A stretch of DNA of 64,000 bases from Ctena decussata (taxonomy: Eukaryota > Mollusca > Bivalvia > Lucinida > Lucinidae). Each line of letters starts with the position of its first letter. The stretch's first letter is position 1. The position numbers and the translations under genes are program-made. Where the stretch lies: positions 61,631,737 through 61,695,736 of the forward strand of contig OZ022505.1 of assembly GCA_963989385.1 (NCBI GenBank), given 5' to 3'. Below the pieces are notes generated by a model. The model saw only the letters and a program-made list of their open reading frames with translations, was not told where the DNA came from and did not search any database. Below are positions 45,001 through 54,847 of the stretch, piece after piece.

Positions 45001-45209
45001 CCAGATTTGCTCTCTGGAGCCAATATTAGATAAAAGTAGACATGTTCAATTGCCTTGATAGGATTATAGGATGAGCTTTATTTGTTTGTAGTTGTCATAA
45101 CATGAGTTGTACGCTTTGTATAACTTTGTAAAACTTAGATGATGAAGGTCCATGCTTAATTGTTAAATGCGGGGGGTATTTAGTAAGCCATGCTTACTGC
45201 CATCTCTAG
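42026..45209 (+). mobile_element. HINE/pearl-type element 1 (outer), with nested element
   Basis: The 5' end is a hairpin: ATACCCCCCGC...GAGGGGGGTAT (42026-42057), followed by a TCCG microsatellite (42073-42108). At the 3' side GCGGGGGGTAT (45169-45179) is the exact inverse of 42026-42036, then a 7-bp hairpin AGTAAGC-CAT-GCTTACT (45182-45198) and GCCATCTCTAG|T. The core is about five units of ~305 bp (GTTATGCCCCTTTATATTTT, AAGTATGTGAACACATATTG). The layout, asymmetric terminal inverted repeats plus a 3' hairpin and CTAG end, is that of non-autonomous Helitron/Helentron elements. No Rep/helicase is present. Confidence 0.7.
42349..43598 (+). mobile_element. HINE/pearl-type element 2, nested in element 1
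   Basis: Interrupts a ~305-bp unit of the outer element (GTCGTTTTTGCTT | ... | TATTCAAATTTGG). 5' GCGGAGAGCGAGACATAG, then a GGGTG/CGTG microsatellite (42397-42427), six tandem ~163-bp units with AGGTCCAAGGTCAAGGTCAC and CCATAACTTCTACATTTATG, and a 3' hairpin GTTGTCC-CT-GGACAAC (43576-43591) followed by CTTCTAG|T. Nesting shows it is younger than the outer element. Confidence 0.7.
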
Positions 45210-45683
45210 TTATATATGTTTTTTTTTTTTTTTGCAACGTGTATGAAAATCCTCTTTGTACACTCTATGTCTATCTTAGGAGAGGATATTTCATAACGAT
45301 TCTGCTATATTGATGACCATGCAAGTGATTTTGTGTAAAAGACTTAATAACTCTGATCCATTCTTTGAATTGTCCACGCTTTTTGTTTAAAAAATCAGTT
45401 AAATGAAATATATTTATAACTTTGAGAGGTTACAAACGTTCAATCTATTGCTCTAACTTCAATACTGACTTCTATTACTCGAAATGGAAACAGATTTTGA
45501 TGTTTTGGGGATTCTGGGTGCACTTATAACGGAAGGAGCTTTACCATTTTTTTTTCTCTCTCTCTCTCTCTCTTCTCAAATGGGTCAATTTTTAAGAAAA
45601 AGAATTTTTCTTCTAAGAGTAAACTCCATTTTGGAATGGCTACGTCATCAGGGAAGTAAACAGGAAGTCAGAGAAGTTCTTCA

Positions 45684-45742
45684 TTCGGAACGCCGCTCGG
45701 CCAATTCCGTGATTCACGGAATTGGCCGAGCGGTGTTCCGAA
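45684..45742. repeat. 59-bp near-perfect palindrome
   Basis: TTCGGAACGCCGCTCGGCCA pairs with TGGCCGAGCGGTGTTCCGAA around CCGTGATTCACGG; arms 28 bp with one mismatch. Left flank has a (CT)n run (45556-45573) and family C-like TTCTTAAGA-type sequence. Confidence 0.85.
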
Positions 45743-45998
45743 CGTAAAGTTCTTCCGTAAACACGGCGGCATAACATGGAAGCATACTCTTTAGTAGAAA
45801 ATAGGCGTCTACTTAATTTACTGGTACAAACAGAAAATTATTTCTAAATAGTTGTATCTGAGCAATATCTTTATACATGATCAGCAATATAACACGTTTG
45901 TACATATCTATATTGACAACTGTATCACCATAAAATGTAATTCTGCCATTCAAGACAAATTAGCACTTTTAATATTTTAAATTGACATCTTCAGCTTT

Positions 45999-46200
45999 TA
46001 GGTATAAAGTATTTTTATTTTTGTCTTCGCTTGAAGTGGTTCAGCTCTTAACTTCGGAAAAGGAACTGCTCCAGCAGAAGCAAATAATTTCCTTTAAAAG
46101 CAGACCCCCTTTTGAAAGGAAGTTTTTTGTCTAGGGTACCAAACAGGAAATCACAATAGTGCTCGTCCGGTGCTAAACATTGGCGGAAAAAACATGGAAA
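45999..46200. repeat. Dispersed repeat family C copy
   Basis: AGGAACTGCTCCAGCAGAAG, AGACCCCCTTTTGAAAGGAA and AACATTGGCGGAAAAAACAT. Shares blocks with 28805-28960, 57541-57720 and 2085-2305. Confidence 0.45.
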
Positions 46201-46668
46201 TGCACCAAAACATCTTTAATCTGGACATGTCCATTACTTGGAAAAGAGTATCTGACGAAAAGATAGGAACAGGTTAGCAAACACAATGTTCTAAAGTAGA
46301 TGTTCTGGATATGTCCTGAATGGCATGCTTCTTATTTAGTTTGTAGGATTGTAAAAAGCTAACGTAGAAACTTGAAAAAACAGTGTGACCAAATTAAAGC
46401 AGAAATTCAGCCAGACCACACAACATTAATTTCGGTCCTCGCCGTATATTATATTGTAAATATGTACGGGGAGGACTAGAATTGATGTTGTAAGAATATT
46501 TGGTCCAACCCAATTTCTGTATAGATTTAACTACAACCACACAAAGTCGGTAAGGATACAGTACAGAAAAAATCAGTTTCCCCAGTATCCCCTTAAAGTT
46601 TCTTGTTGTTGCATAATCTTTGATCTATATCAAGTAGTTTGGCTTTTGTTTTACTGAAAATGTATCAT

Positions 46669-46872
46669 AATTGCATTTATCATATGACGTCGCATCTGAG
46701 AGTGTAATAAAGCCATGCATTAAAATCGATAATCCACTAGTGGATTAAATATGCAAATTACGTCGTAGCGTTATGCGTTGACGTCCATAAAAACGTCGCT
46801 TTTTCTAATGGGGAAATCATGACGTTTTAATGCAAACTTTGCTAATTAAATGCGATTTTAGTGTCATATGAT
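46669..46872. repeat. MITE with ATCATATGAC ends
   Basis: GCATTTATCATATGACGTCG at the left pairs with GTGTCATATGATAAATAT at the right; inner ATTAAAATCGATAATCC and ACGTCGTAGCG/ACGTCGCTTTT blocks. It adjoins the next palindrome, both just 3' of the GPCR gene. Confidence 0.65.
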
Positions 46873-46879
46873 AAATATA

Positions 46880-47020
46880 ATCTTACATGAGTGCTCATGT
46901 ATTATTGAATTTATTAAACTCGTTGGGAAAAGCGATAAGATACTCGGCATAGCCTCGCATCTTATCTTTTTCCCCAACTCGTTTAATAAATTCAATAATA
47001 CATGAGCACTCATGTAAGAT
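46880..47020. repeat. 141-bp palindrome in the GPCR 3' region
   Basis: ATCTTACATGAGTGCTCATG, TATTATTGAATTTATTAAAC and CGTTGGG are mirrored exactly by CCCAACTCG, GTTTAATAAATTCAATAATA and CATGAGCACTCATGTAAGAT. Arms about 60 bp, small loop at 46946-46958. It starts 60 bp past the GPCR stop, so it is probably within its 3' UTR. Confidence 0.85.
46910..46915 (-). terminator. Possible poly(A) signal of the GPCR gene
   Basis: AATAAA on the minus strand, about 165 bp past the stop and inside the distal arm of the palindrome. It is the first hexamer found downstream; if used, the whole stem would be in the mRNA. Confidence 0.35.
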
Positions 47021-47079
47021 CCTCTATGTACTATGTTGGCTAAAAGCTCTGTTGTATCAACAATGAGCGGCCAACATCA

Positions 47080-48150
47080 TTAAACAGTGTTTGTCTCTTC
47101 CGTTGGAATTGGCGGAGTCATTTCCGTTTCGTGCCAATCAGTATGTGTTGTGGTCTCTGTTTGTTGCACATAGCCAACAATATCCTTGCGCAAGCAACAA
47201 ACAAAGCGTCGCACTACATTCACAAACTCGTCTCTAAACAGTCTCTCTGTAATAAGAAATAAGTAAAATTTACATGCAAAATGGGTGATACCAATTTCCT
47301 CAATGATTGTTTTTGCCAAGAGGTACTTTGCCAGACTGTTTGCATCTTTTATTACAGAATCTGCCGACGGCATAAAGTAGTACCGAATAGCATAAACGAT
47401 AGAAACAGGAAATGTCGTAATTATAAAGTAAAAAGAGACAACCAGTAGAGAAAATGTTGTCGTCTGCCATATTGCCTTAAAACTTGAATCAAAGTCACTG
47501 TGACGCTTAACTTCTCTAATGATAAGCACGTTGAAAAGTAAGATCAGAAGAGGAACGAACATGAACACAAGCATCTCGGTGATCCACGTCCAAATCGACC
47601 AAAATGACAAAGTTCCTCCTTTCACTGCGGAATGACGAATTCCACAAAAATGGTGGGATTTGTTGTATTGATAGAAGTATGCCTGCATTGAAGCTAAAGA
47701 AAATGAAAACACTGTTAGACAGGCTCCCACGATCTTGGCCCTTAAGGGCGTACAGTAAGTTTGCCGTTTTGTAGGAAGACAGATAGCAATGAACCGTTCT
47801 ACGGTAAAAGCCAGCACCAGCAATGGCGAAACATACTGGGTCGCCATGAAAATAACAGGGAAAAGTTCACACAGCACCGGCGCATCAAACATTTGAATAT
47901 TCCAAACTTTATAGAATTCAAAGAAAACATGAAACACGAGGAACAATAAATCAGCTACTGCAAGTGTGGCAAGATATATTCCAGAAGAATGGCGCATGCG
48001 AGGTTGAATCCAGACGATGAAAGCACATATGTTTCCAGGGAATCCGAACACGTAAAGAATTGGTGAGACGATCTTATCAACAGAGGCGGCTGCATCTGTC
48101 AGCGACAAATCAGGGCCCGGACGTTGCTGTTCGTCACTTATGTTGTTCAT
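47080..48150 (-). CDS. Class A (rhodopsin-like) G-protein-coupled receptor, peptide-receptor type
   Basis: 356 residues, seven hydrophobic segments at about 27-47, 58-79, 93-125, 138-160, 186-213, 229-255 and 279-302. Class A marks: GN (39-40) in TM1, LAVAD (63-67) in TM2, Trp83 in the first outer loop, Cys94 and Cys169 for the conserved disulfide, ERF (118-120) in place of DRY, Pro200 in TM5, TTFP (245-248) for CWxP in TM6. The NPxxY site of TM7 is degenerate (CKFYLFL), followed by helix 8 (ERLFRDEF) and a CysCys palmitoylation site (318-319). An N-terminal NIS sequon is present. The pattern suits the large lophotrochozoan group of FMRFamide/thyrotropin-releasing-hormone-receptor-like GPCRs; the ligand is unknown. 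The whole coding region is one exon. Confidence 0.9.
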   Translation of the reverse strand: MNNISDEQQRPGPDLSLTDAAASVDKIVSPILYVFGFPGNICAFIVWIQPRMRHSSGIYLATLAVADLLFLVFHVFFEFYKVWNIQMFDAPVLCELFPVIFMATQYVSPLLVLAFTVERFIAICLPTKRQTYCTPLRAKIVGACLTVFSFSLASMQAYFYQYNKSHHFCGIRHSAVKGGTLSFWSIWTWITEMLVFMFVPLLILLFNVLIIREVKRHSDFDSSFKAIWQTTTFSLLVVSFYFIITTFPVSIVYAIRYYFMPSADSVIKDANSLAKYLLAKTIIEEIGITHFACKFYLFLITERLFRDEFVNVVRRFVCCLRKDIVGYVQQTETTTHTDWHETEMTPPIPTEETNTV

Positions 48151-48182
48151 GCTCTTTAAAATGTCAATTACAGTTCGGTTGA

Positions 48183-48200
48183 TCTGAAAAAGATATAAAA
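48183..48200 (-). other. 3' splice acceptor in the GPCR 5' UTR
   Basis: On the minus strand TTTTATATCTTTTTCAG ends at 48184, 33 bases above the start codon. It is a strong acceptor with a pyrimidine tract, implying an upstream non-coding exon that was not located. Confidence 0.5.
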
Positions 48201-48349
48201 CGCATGCTTAGTGGATGCGATAAGATAATTTCCAACCAGTTTTCAAGCGGATCCGCAGTTTAAAGCAAATAATTCACAAAAACAGAGTTTTGTTCATTTA
48301 TTAGAATGATACAGGACTGTACTTTCAAATCCATAGCTTTCTTGAAACA

Positions 48350-48765
48350 TGAAATGACAACTTGAGAATAATTATTAATTTGAGAAAATCTGGATTTCAG
48401 ACAGACGTAATGTCATTAAAAAATTGGCGGAGCATGGCATGCACTGTTTGCCATGCTCCGGAACCAATGACGTCATATATCTGTTACCATTGCAACTAAG
48501 AGTACATATTGATGTCTAAGTGACGTCATATGCTAAGGTCCTAGGCACAACAGTTTGTTATCCATACTTGCTATGGTAACAGATCTATGGCGTCATCTAA
48601 CTTATAATTGGACAGGAGCACTCTCGAATTTTAAGTGAGATGGTATGCCATGCTCCTCTTAGATTACAAGTGCGATGCTACCTGAAATTGATACAATGGA
48701 AAAGTTGTGGTTTTCTCAAACCTATAATTCATTTCTCAATTATTTAATTCCGTGTTTAAGCATAC
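48350..48765. repeat. Family J foldback element, copy 2
   Basis: Shares with 27320-27725 GGTAACAGATCTATGGCRTC, AAGAGTWCATATTGATGTC, CATGGCATGCACTG and the end TTTAATTCCGTGTT. Inner GGAGCATGGCATGCACTGTT pairs with GGTATGCCATGCTCC. Confidence 0.7.
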
Positions 48766-48984
48766 AGCTTAAAGCTACATACGCATGCGTAAATCATCCG
48801 CTGCTATATGTGTAATATACGTAAGGAGAAGAACTAAATAAGGTTGTAGTTTCCGTGCTTATCCTAATTAGTATTATATCTCGTAAATATTGTATATCTG
48901 TATTTTGTTGAAATAAAATGATCACAGAGGACCATGTAACTAATGAGGATGTGTGCAGAAAGATCAAAACAACCATTTGAGAAT

Positions 48985-49195
48985 ATGTCGAACTTCAGAC
49001 CATGGTCAAGATACTAAAACTGAGGTGGTTTGGTCTCATCTCAGGTCTCTTTGACTTAGCAAAAGTCATTCTATAGGGCACTGTATAAGGTAAAAGTAGA
49101 AGAGGTATACAGAAGAAGACAACATTAAAGAGTGGAGAGAAATGGACTTTGCCAACACGACAGTTGAAAACAGCACTAGATGGGGCTAGACTAGT
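48985..49195 (+). pseudogene. Decayed LINE ORF2 C-terminus
   Basis: With frameshifts and stops it reads LKLRWFGLISG, then LAKVIL-stop-GTV, then EEVYRRRQ-KEWREMDFANT, ENSTRWG. This follows the signature order KLRWYGH...LAK-ILQGTV...RGRQKKRWEDNIKEWTG...DRxRWR of LINE RT C-termini in marine invertebrates, a different lineage from 38520-40223. The stops and lost segment show it is old. Confidence 0.6.
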
Positions 49196-49673
49196 TCCTC
49201 GTTCACCAGTATTTTACAATTGACAACGTGCTTATTTTCACGATGATTGTTTTTTTATACAAACAAATTTATTCGTTCCCCGCCTAGGTTCCGATCATAC
49301 AACTGTTAGAGTGCGTACGAGTGTGTGGAGATGGAGCATGATTTTGGGGGATGGAGAAGGATGTGTCTAACAGGAACGAAAATTAGTAACACAAGTACTT
49401 TATTAGCACCTCGCACTTCCACCTTGATGTCGACTTTCACATTACTTCATCATGTTGCTGTTCCCATATTCATCACGATGTTCCCCATGAAGCTCAACGG
49501 AACGGTTCCATAGTTGCACACTCCTGGATTACTTCGGCAACCACCATTTCTCTCATTTATGCCTAGCGGAATGTTGTATCCTTATCAAATGGATGAGTCC
49601 ATTTGTTAATTAAGGGGTGTCTGGTTTAAATGTGTATCATTCTATTTAAAGGTGAAATACCCATTTTTCGTTT
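49196..49673. other. Unannotated spacer
   Basis: No gene or repeat recognised. Confidence 0.45.
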
Positions 49674-49741
49674 GCAAATAGTGTAGACCCTGATCAGACG
49701 CCGCATTTTGCGGCGTCTGATCTGGGTCTGTACAGTTGGCC
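49674..49741. repeat. Palindrome, family G/B-like core
   Basis: AGACCCTGATCAGACGCCGC, TTTT loop region, then GCGGCGTCTGATCTGGGTCT (49685-49729). Flanked by TTTGCAAATAGTGT and TGTACAGTTGGCC, like the GCAAACAGTG flanks of families B and G. Confidence 0.7.
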
Positions 49742-50551
49742 TAAGTCCTTATTACGGGACGCTAGACCTTGGTGGGTTAAAGCTGCGCGATTCAGCTTCC
49801 AGAAGAAAGTACTAACTGCCTAGAGCAATTAGCGAAGGATCTGTAAGAGCTTAATCTGCATGAACATATAATTACAATTAAATCCATTCCTAGGGTTTTG
49901 ATTATTACATTAGCTTAACTGGGATCCAGAAATACAAACAATGATTAATTCATGGTAATAAAATTGGAATGATATTTAAACAATCGGAAATTTATTAAGA
50001 AGCCTGGCTTTATGTCGAGATGTTTGTTTGAAATTGGTTTTATACACAGATTGTTTCTGCCATAAATTGTTTTTCAAGTTCAAACAGGTCAAAACTTTTC
50101 TGCGCTGTTTCAAGATTTTACACTCTTGATATTTTTTCTCCAACCCCCTACCCTTCGCCCCCACCCCTCCCTGAAATGATGCCTTGCTCATATCTACGAA
50201 CAACAGAGACTCAAACCAGTCTGTGCATCATTCGCGTGCATCGGGTTGTGCCTCTTTTGTACCAATTCCTTTGCCTCCATATCTGGTAACTGTGAGCATC
50301 AATGGCATTTACCATACTCACACCTTCTAAACATGCAAATCCATCCCTACGTGGAAATTCAAAATTCAAACTTCTGCAAGTCAGAATTGTTATTCAACTC
50401 ACGTGTATCTAAAAATATATTAGTAAAATATTTCAGTTTTGTAAACGATAAATTGCTGGTGTTATCTAAAAATTCCTGAAAGTGGCCAAACCCATTTTTA
50501 TTTTATCTTCTTTTTTGTGATAACTGTTGAAAGCAAGTGTTGTGCACAAAT
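49742..50551. other. Unannotated spacer
   Basis: Nothing recognised. Confidence 0.45.
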
Positions 50552-50774
50552 GAGCCGCGACACAGACATGTATGCCCAGAGAAGACTCAGATAAGCCTGG
50601 GAAGCCGCCCAGTCTCACCAGAGTCTTGGCTTTGTGCTTAAGGGCTCGCTAAGGGTCTAAGCTAGCCTTTAAGCGCAAAGCGAAGACTCTGGTGAGACTG
50701 GGCGGCTGCCCAGGCTTATCTGAGTCAGCGCAGAGCACACATGCCACTTTGTTTGTTTTCTCGTGTCGCGGCTC
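50552..50774. repeat. Family E MITE, copy 6
   Basis: Ends GAGCCGCGACACAGACATG and ...CTCGTGTCGCGGCTC; flanks AAAT/ATAT. The left arm has lost the AAAACCAACAAAGTGG block, while the right arm retains its mate. Confidence 0.8.
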
Positions 50775-50940
50775 ATATTTTGCCTGTCCAATACACGATT
50801 GGATTTCCGGTTCGGAATGGGATGGCACGATCACCAGGCGTACATACTGCGTTGACTTGCAGCTGGTCTGAATCATGTTTTTATTATGTCGTTATTACTA
50901 ATATTTACTATGATATTAGTATGTTGGGAGTAGGCATGTA

Positions 50941-51323
50941 AACTTTTAAATCCAACCCGCTGATCTGTACCCAGCCGAATTTCGTTTTTCCTTTCTGTAT
51001 TATCTGTGCTCCATCTCAAGTATTCTTTTTATTTCATTTTTTGTATGATAGGACTTATTTTCTATATTACATGTATATGTAATTTTCTTTGTATTCCGTC
51101 GAACTACGATTTATAATTTGTAGAACATACGTTTGTAGTTTATACCTTAGAATTTCACCACTGTACATAATAACTTACAAAACATGTTGCCTGCCTGTAT
51201 CTTGTACATTGTAGCTTGCTATAAGGAAAGGAATCCTATAAGCATCTTGCTTTCAACTCTATTTTGTGTATATCTTATGTTGCATGTCAGTGAAATAATG
51301 AATAAAATATGTTTAAACTAATA
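50941..51323 (+). mobile_element. Possible 3' UTR tail of a LINE
   Basis: Ends GAATAAAATATGTTTAAACT, resembling the 3' end of the retrotransposon at 40571 (ATAAATATTGTTTAAACC). No coding part remains. Support is limited to the terminal bases and the T/G-rich composition. Confidence 0.35.
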
Positions 51324-51333
51324 TTTGGGTTTT

Positions 51334-52489
51334 ATCCCCCGACCGAAAGGTTCGGGGGATATATAGCGATGAGCCTGGCGTCCGTCCGTCCGTAAACATT
51401 TTCTTGTCCGCTCTGTATCTTGTATACCCTTTGGAATATTTTCATGATACTTCACAGTTATGTAGAACAGGTCATGACAATGTGTCGCGTAAAAGAATGG
51501 TAACTCTTGCTATTGTACTTTTTGAATTAGCTCCCCTTTGGTGATTTTTCGGCAGATTCGTGTCCGCTCTGTAACTTGAATACCCATTGGAATATTTTCA
51601 TGATACTTCATAGAAAGGTAGAACAGGTCTTGACAATGTGTCGCAAACAAGAATGACAACTCTTGCTTTCTTACTTTTTGAGTTATTTCCCCTTGATAGT
51701 TTTAGGTGTGATTTTTTGGCAGATTCGTGTCCGCTCTATAACTTATATACCCTTTAGAATAGTCTCATGATACTTCACAGATATGTAGAACAAGTCATGA
51801 CGGTGTGTCGCAAACAAGAATGACGACTCTTGCTTTCTTACTTTTTGAGTTATTTTCCCTTGATCATTTTAGGTATGATTTCGTGTCCGCTCTATAACTT
51901 GAATACCTTTTGGAATAGTTTCATGATACTTCATAGATATGTAGAACAGGTCATGACAATGTGTCGCGAACAAGAATGACAACTCATGCTTTCTCACTTT
52001 TTGAGTTATTTTCTCTTGATGGTTTTAGGTGTGATTTCGTGTCTGCTCTATAATTTGAATACCTGTTGGAATATTTTCATGATACTTCACAGATATGTAG
52101 AACAGGTCATGATAATGTGTTGCAAACTAAAATAACAACTCTTTCTTTCTTACTTTTGGAGTTATTTCCCTTTGATTATTTTAGGAGTCCGCTCCATAGC
52201 TTGATTACCTTTTGAAATATTTTCATGATACTCCACAGATATGCAGAACAGGTCATGGCAAATTGTATCATACACGAATGATCACTCTTGCTTTTATACT
52301 TTGTGAGTTATTTCCCTTTGGTAGTTTGAGCTGCTGTTTGAGTCTCTGCTCCATATCTGTATAACCCTGGCCGGCTCCAGAATTTGAATAACCGTGTACC
52401 TTCTAGAATATTGATGAATCATGCTTTGATATCTTATCAGTGTTACTAACTCTCTCTGATCCCTCCACATTCCCGTGCCCCTCCCGCCC

Positions 52490-52520
<31 letters not shown>

Positions 52521-52852
52521 AAATAAATAAATAAAAATAATAAAAAACAATCCAGATTTGAATTCTTTGTCCTAATTCACTTACTAGAGAGCTCAAAATT
52601 AGGTTTGTAGGGCTTGTACTTTAGAATCGTATGCTATACATTTGTGTATATGGTAGCTGTTTGAGATATTACCTCAGTCAAACATACTGTTTTAGTCTGA
52701 GTGTTAGATAATCATGCATCTGTTAACAGTTAATGTGAATCAGAAGCATAAAAGAACGACAATTTATTACTAATATGTGTTTTGAAGTGCACCCTTTTTA
52801 CCAAGGCCCCAGGGGTCTTCGGTCGGGGGATTTGCCATCTCCTCTGATAGCT
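51334..52852 (+). mobile_element. HINE/pearl-type element 3
   Basis: 5' hairpin ATCCCCCGACCGAA-AGG-TTCGGGGGAT (51334-51360), then GCGTCCGTCCGTCCG. At the 3' side TTCGGTCGGGGGAT (52818-52831) is the exact 14-bp inverse of 51334-51347, followed by TTGCCATCTCCTCTGATAGC, sharing TGCCATCTC with element 1. Six tandem ~155-169-bp units: GTCCGCTCTATAACTTGAAT, TTTTCATGATACTTCACAG, GTAGAACAGGTCATGACAAT. A poly-C/poly-A tract (52490-52521) and unrelated DNA lie between the core and the 3' end. Confidence 0.72.
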
Positions 52853-52990
52853 ATTTTTGATTATTATTTCAATTATTTTATTTATTTATTAATCTTGTCC
52901 TAGTTTATTGTTTATTCATTTATTTATTTTATTTTATTTACCATCATGTAGTCTCTACAACTGTAAATTTGTATGGTGCCAAAGTCCAAC

Positions 52991-54291
52991 AACGCGCCTA
53001 CAGTCGCTCTCATGCGAAACCACGGTTCAGAACGCCAATCCATGAGAAGAGTTTCCGGTTTTGCAGAAGGGGAGCCAAAATCGTAAACAAATTTGACATC
53101 AGCACAAGGTTTGAGGTATTTATTTTCTCTGAAAACTATTTATGCAAAATATAAGAATGTTATTTTGTCACATATAGATTGTTTCTTCGGCACATGAAAG
53201 GATTAGGCACATTGTCTTGCATTTTCCAGATATGCATTTAGTACGGCGGAGCATGTGTTCAAGGTCAATCTCGGCGAAATATACATGTAGGGAAAAGTCT
53301 CATTCTCTTGCTTGATTTTGGGTCTCTGACCTTGTCAGTCGCGAAGAAGTCACCAGAACTACTGTATGCATGAATCCAAACGTCGGAAGTAAGCTTTCCG
53401 TGATGGACAGTTTAGCTTATAGAAAATATAAGCAAAAACTGGGCATCGTCAGCCCGGTTCCGCATGAGATATTAGAAAATTTAAGGAATTTCTATGAGAA
53501 ACAAAAACAGTTTCTGAACAATAATTGAATGAAAACTAACATGAACTCTGTGATAAATCATTATTTTATACAATGCAGATGACTATTTTTACGCTGTTTT
53601 TATTCCCAGTTTGTCTTTACAGGCCTTTTGCAAACCCTCTTTCAAACCCTCTTGCATGCTTCAAAAACAGACAAAGGGGATTAAAACATCCAGAAAGTCA
53701 TCTGCAGTGTAAAATAAATCATGATATATCACAGAGTTCATGTTAGTTTTGATCCAATTATTGTTCAGAAGCTGTTTTTATGTTTGATAAAAAGTCCTTA
53801 TAATTCTAATATCTCATGCGGAACCGGGCTGACGACGCCAAGTTTTTGTGTATATTTTCTAAAAACTAGACTGTCCAAAGCAAAAAGCGTACTTTAAATG
53901 TTTTGATTCACGCATACAGAAGTTCTGTTCACTTCTTTGCGACTGACAAGGTCAGAGACTCAAAATCAAGCAAGAGAATGCGACTTTTCCTTACATGTAC
54001 TTATCGCCGATATTGACCTTCAACACATGCTCCGCCGTACTAAATGCATATCTGGAAAAATGCAAGACCATGTGCCTAATCCTTTCATGTGCAGAAGAGA
54101 CAATCTATATCTGACAAAAAAACATTCTTATATTTTGCATAAATAGTTTTTGGAGAAAATAAATACCCCAAACCTTGTGCCGATGTCAATTTTGTTTACG
54201 ATTTTAGCTCCCCTTCTGCAAAACCGGAAACTCCTCTCATGGATTGGCGTTCGGAACCGTGGTTTCGCATGAGAGCGATTGGTAGGCGTGA
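52991..54291. repeat. Giant palindrome, ~640-bp arms
   Basis: AACGCGCCTACAGTCGCTCT at the left end mirrors AGAGCGATTGGTAGGCGTG at the right end. Matching pairs continue inward through CATGCGAAACCACGGTTC, GTTTCCGGTTTTGCAGAAGG, TAGTACGGCGGAGCATGTGT, AGGTCAGAGA-type blocks and CGGTTCCGCATGAGATATTA to a centre near 53630-53665. Arms look over 90 percent identical by eye. Frames in it are short and not conserved in character. Confidence 0.88.
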
Positions 54292-54554
54292 ACAACAAGA
54301 ACCAAGTAACAAGGATGAATCACAAAAAGGTACTGCTTTGGAACGGTCAGTAATAAATCACTGGAGGGCTTAAAGACATAATTTTTGTTTGTTGGATGTC
54401 ATAATCTTGCTATGCAGCACTCCAGTGACACTGCTATTTCATCAAAGCAAATACCCCATCTCACATAGGTAATGCCATTACAGGGTCATAAAACCATTAT
54501 AGAGTGGTACTACTTTTTGGCTTACTTTACGTATTCCTTTCAACTAGTTTTACG

Positions 54555-54778
54555 GGGGCCGTATTCATAAAACGACTTAAGTGGTTGCTATGCTGTTGCT
54601 AAGGCTAAATTTCTTTGAAGGAGATTCCCTACAACTATGCAATTTGCTCTGGAGGAACAGTCTTACAAAGACTGTTCCTCCAGACCAAATTTCATAGTTG
54701 TAGGGAATCTCCTTTATAGAAATTTAGCCTTTGCAACCAAATAGCAACCACTTAAGTGGCTTTATGAATACGGCCCCG
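54555..54778. repeat. Foldback MITE, family A, copy 2 (complete)
   Basis: Ends GGGGCCGTATTCATAAAACG and TGGCTTTATGAATACGGCCC, inner GGAGATTCCCTACAACTATG paired with its inverse, centre CAAAGACTGTTCCTCC. No clear target duplication. Confidence 0.85.
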
Positions 54779-54847
54779 GGTCCCCAACTCTCGCCCTTAG
54801 CTTCTGTAATGATTCAAAGCAGTTAGTTAGGCTATCCGGTCTGCGTT

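Noticed and set aside
42026..45209. Autonomous Helitron
   Set aside because: No Rep or helicase frame in or near the element; only non-autonomous ends and a tandem core are present.
52294..52596. Frame with Gly run and hydrophobic segment
   Set aside because: Produced by the poly-C/poly-A tract inside element 3.
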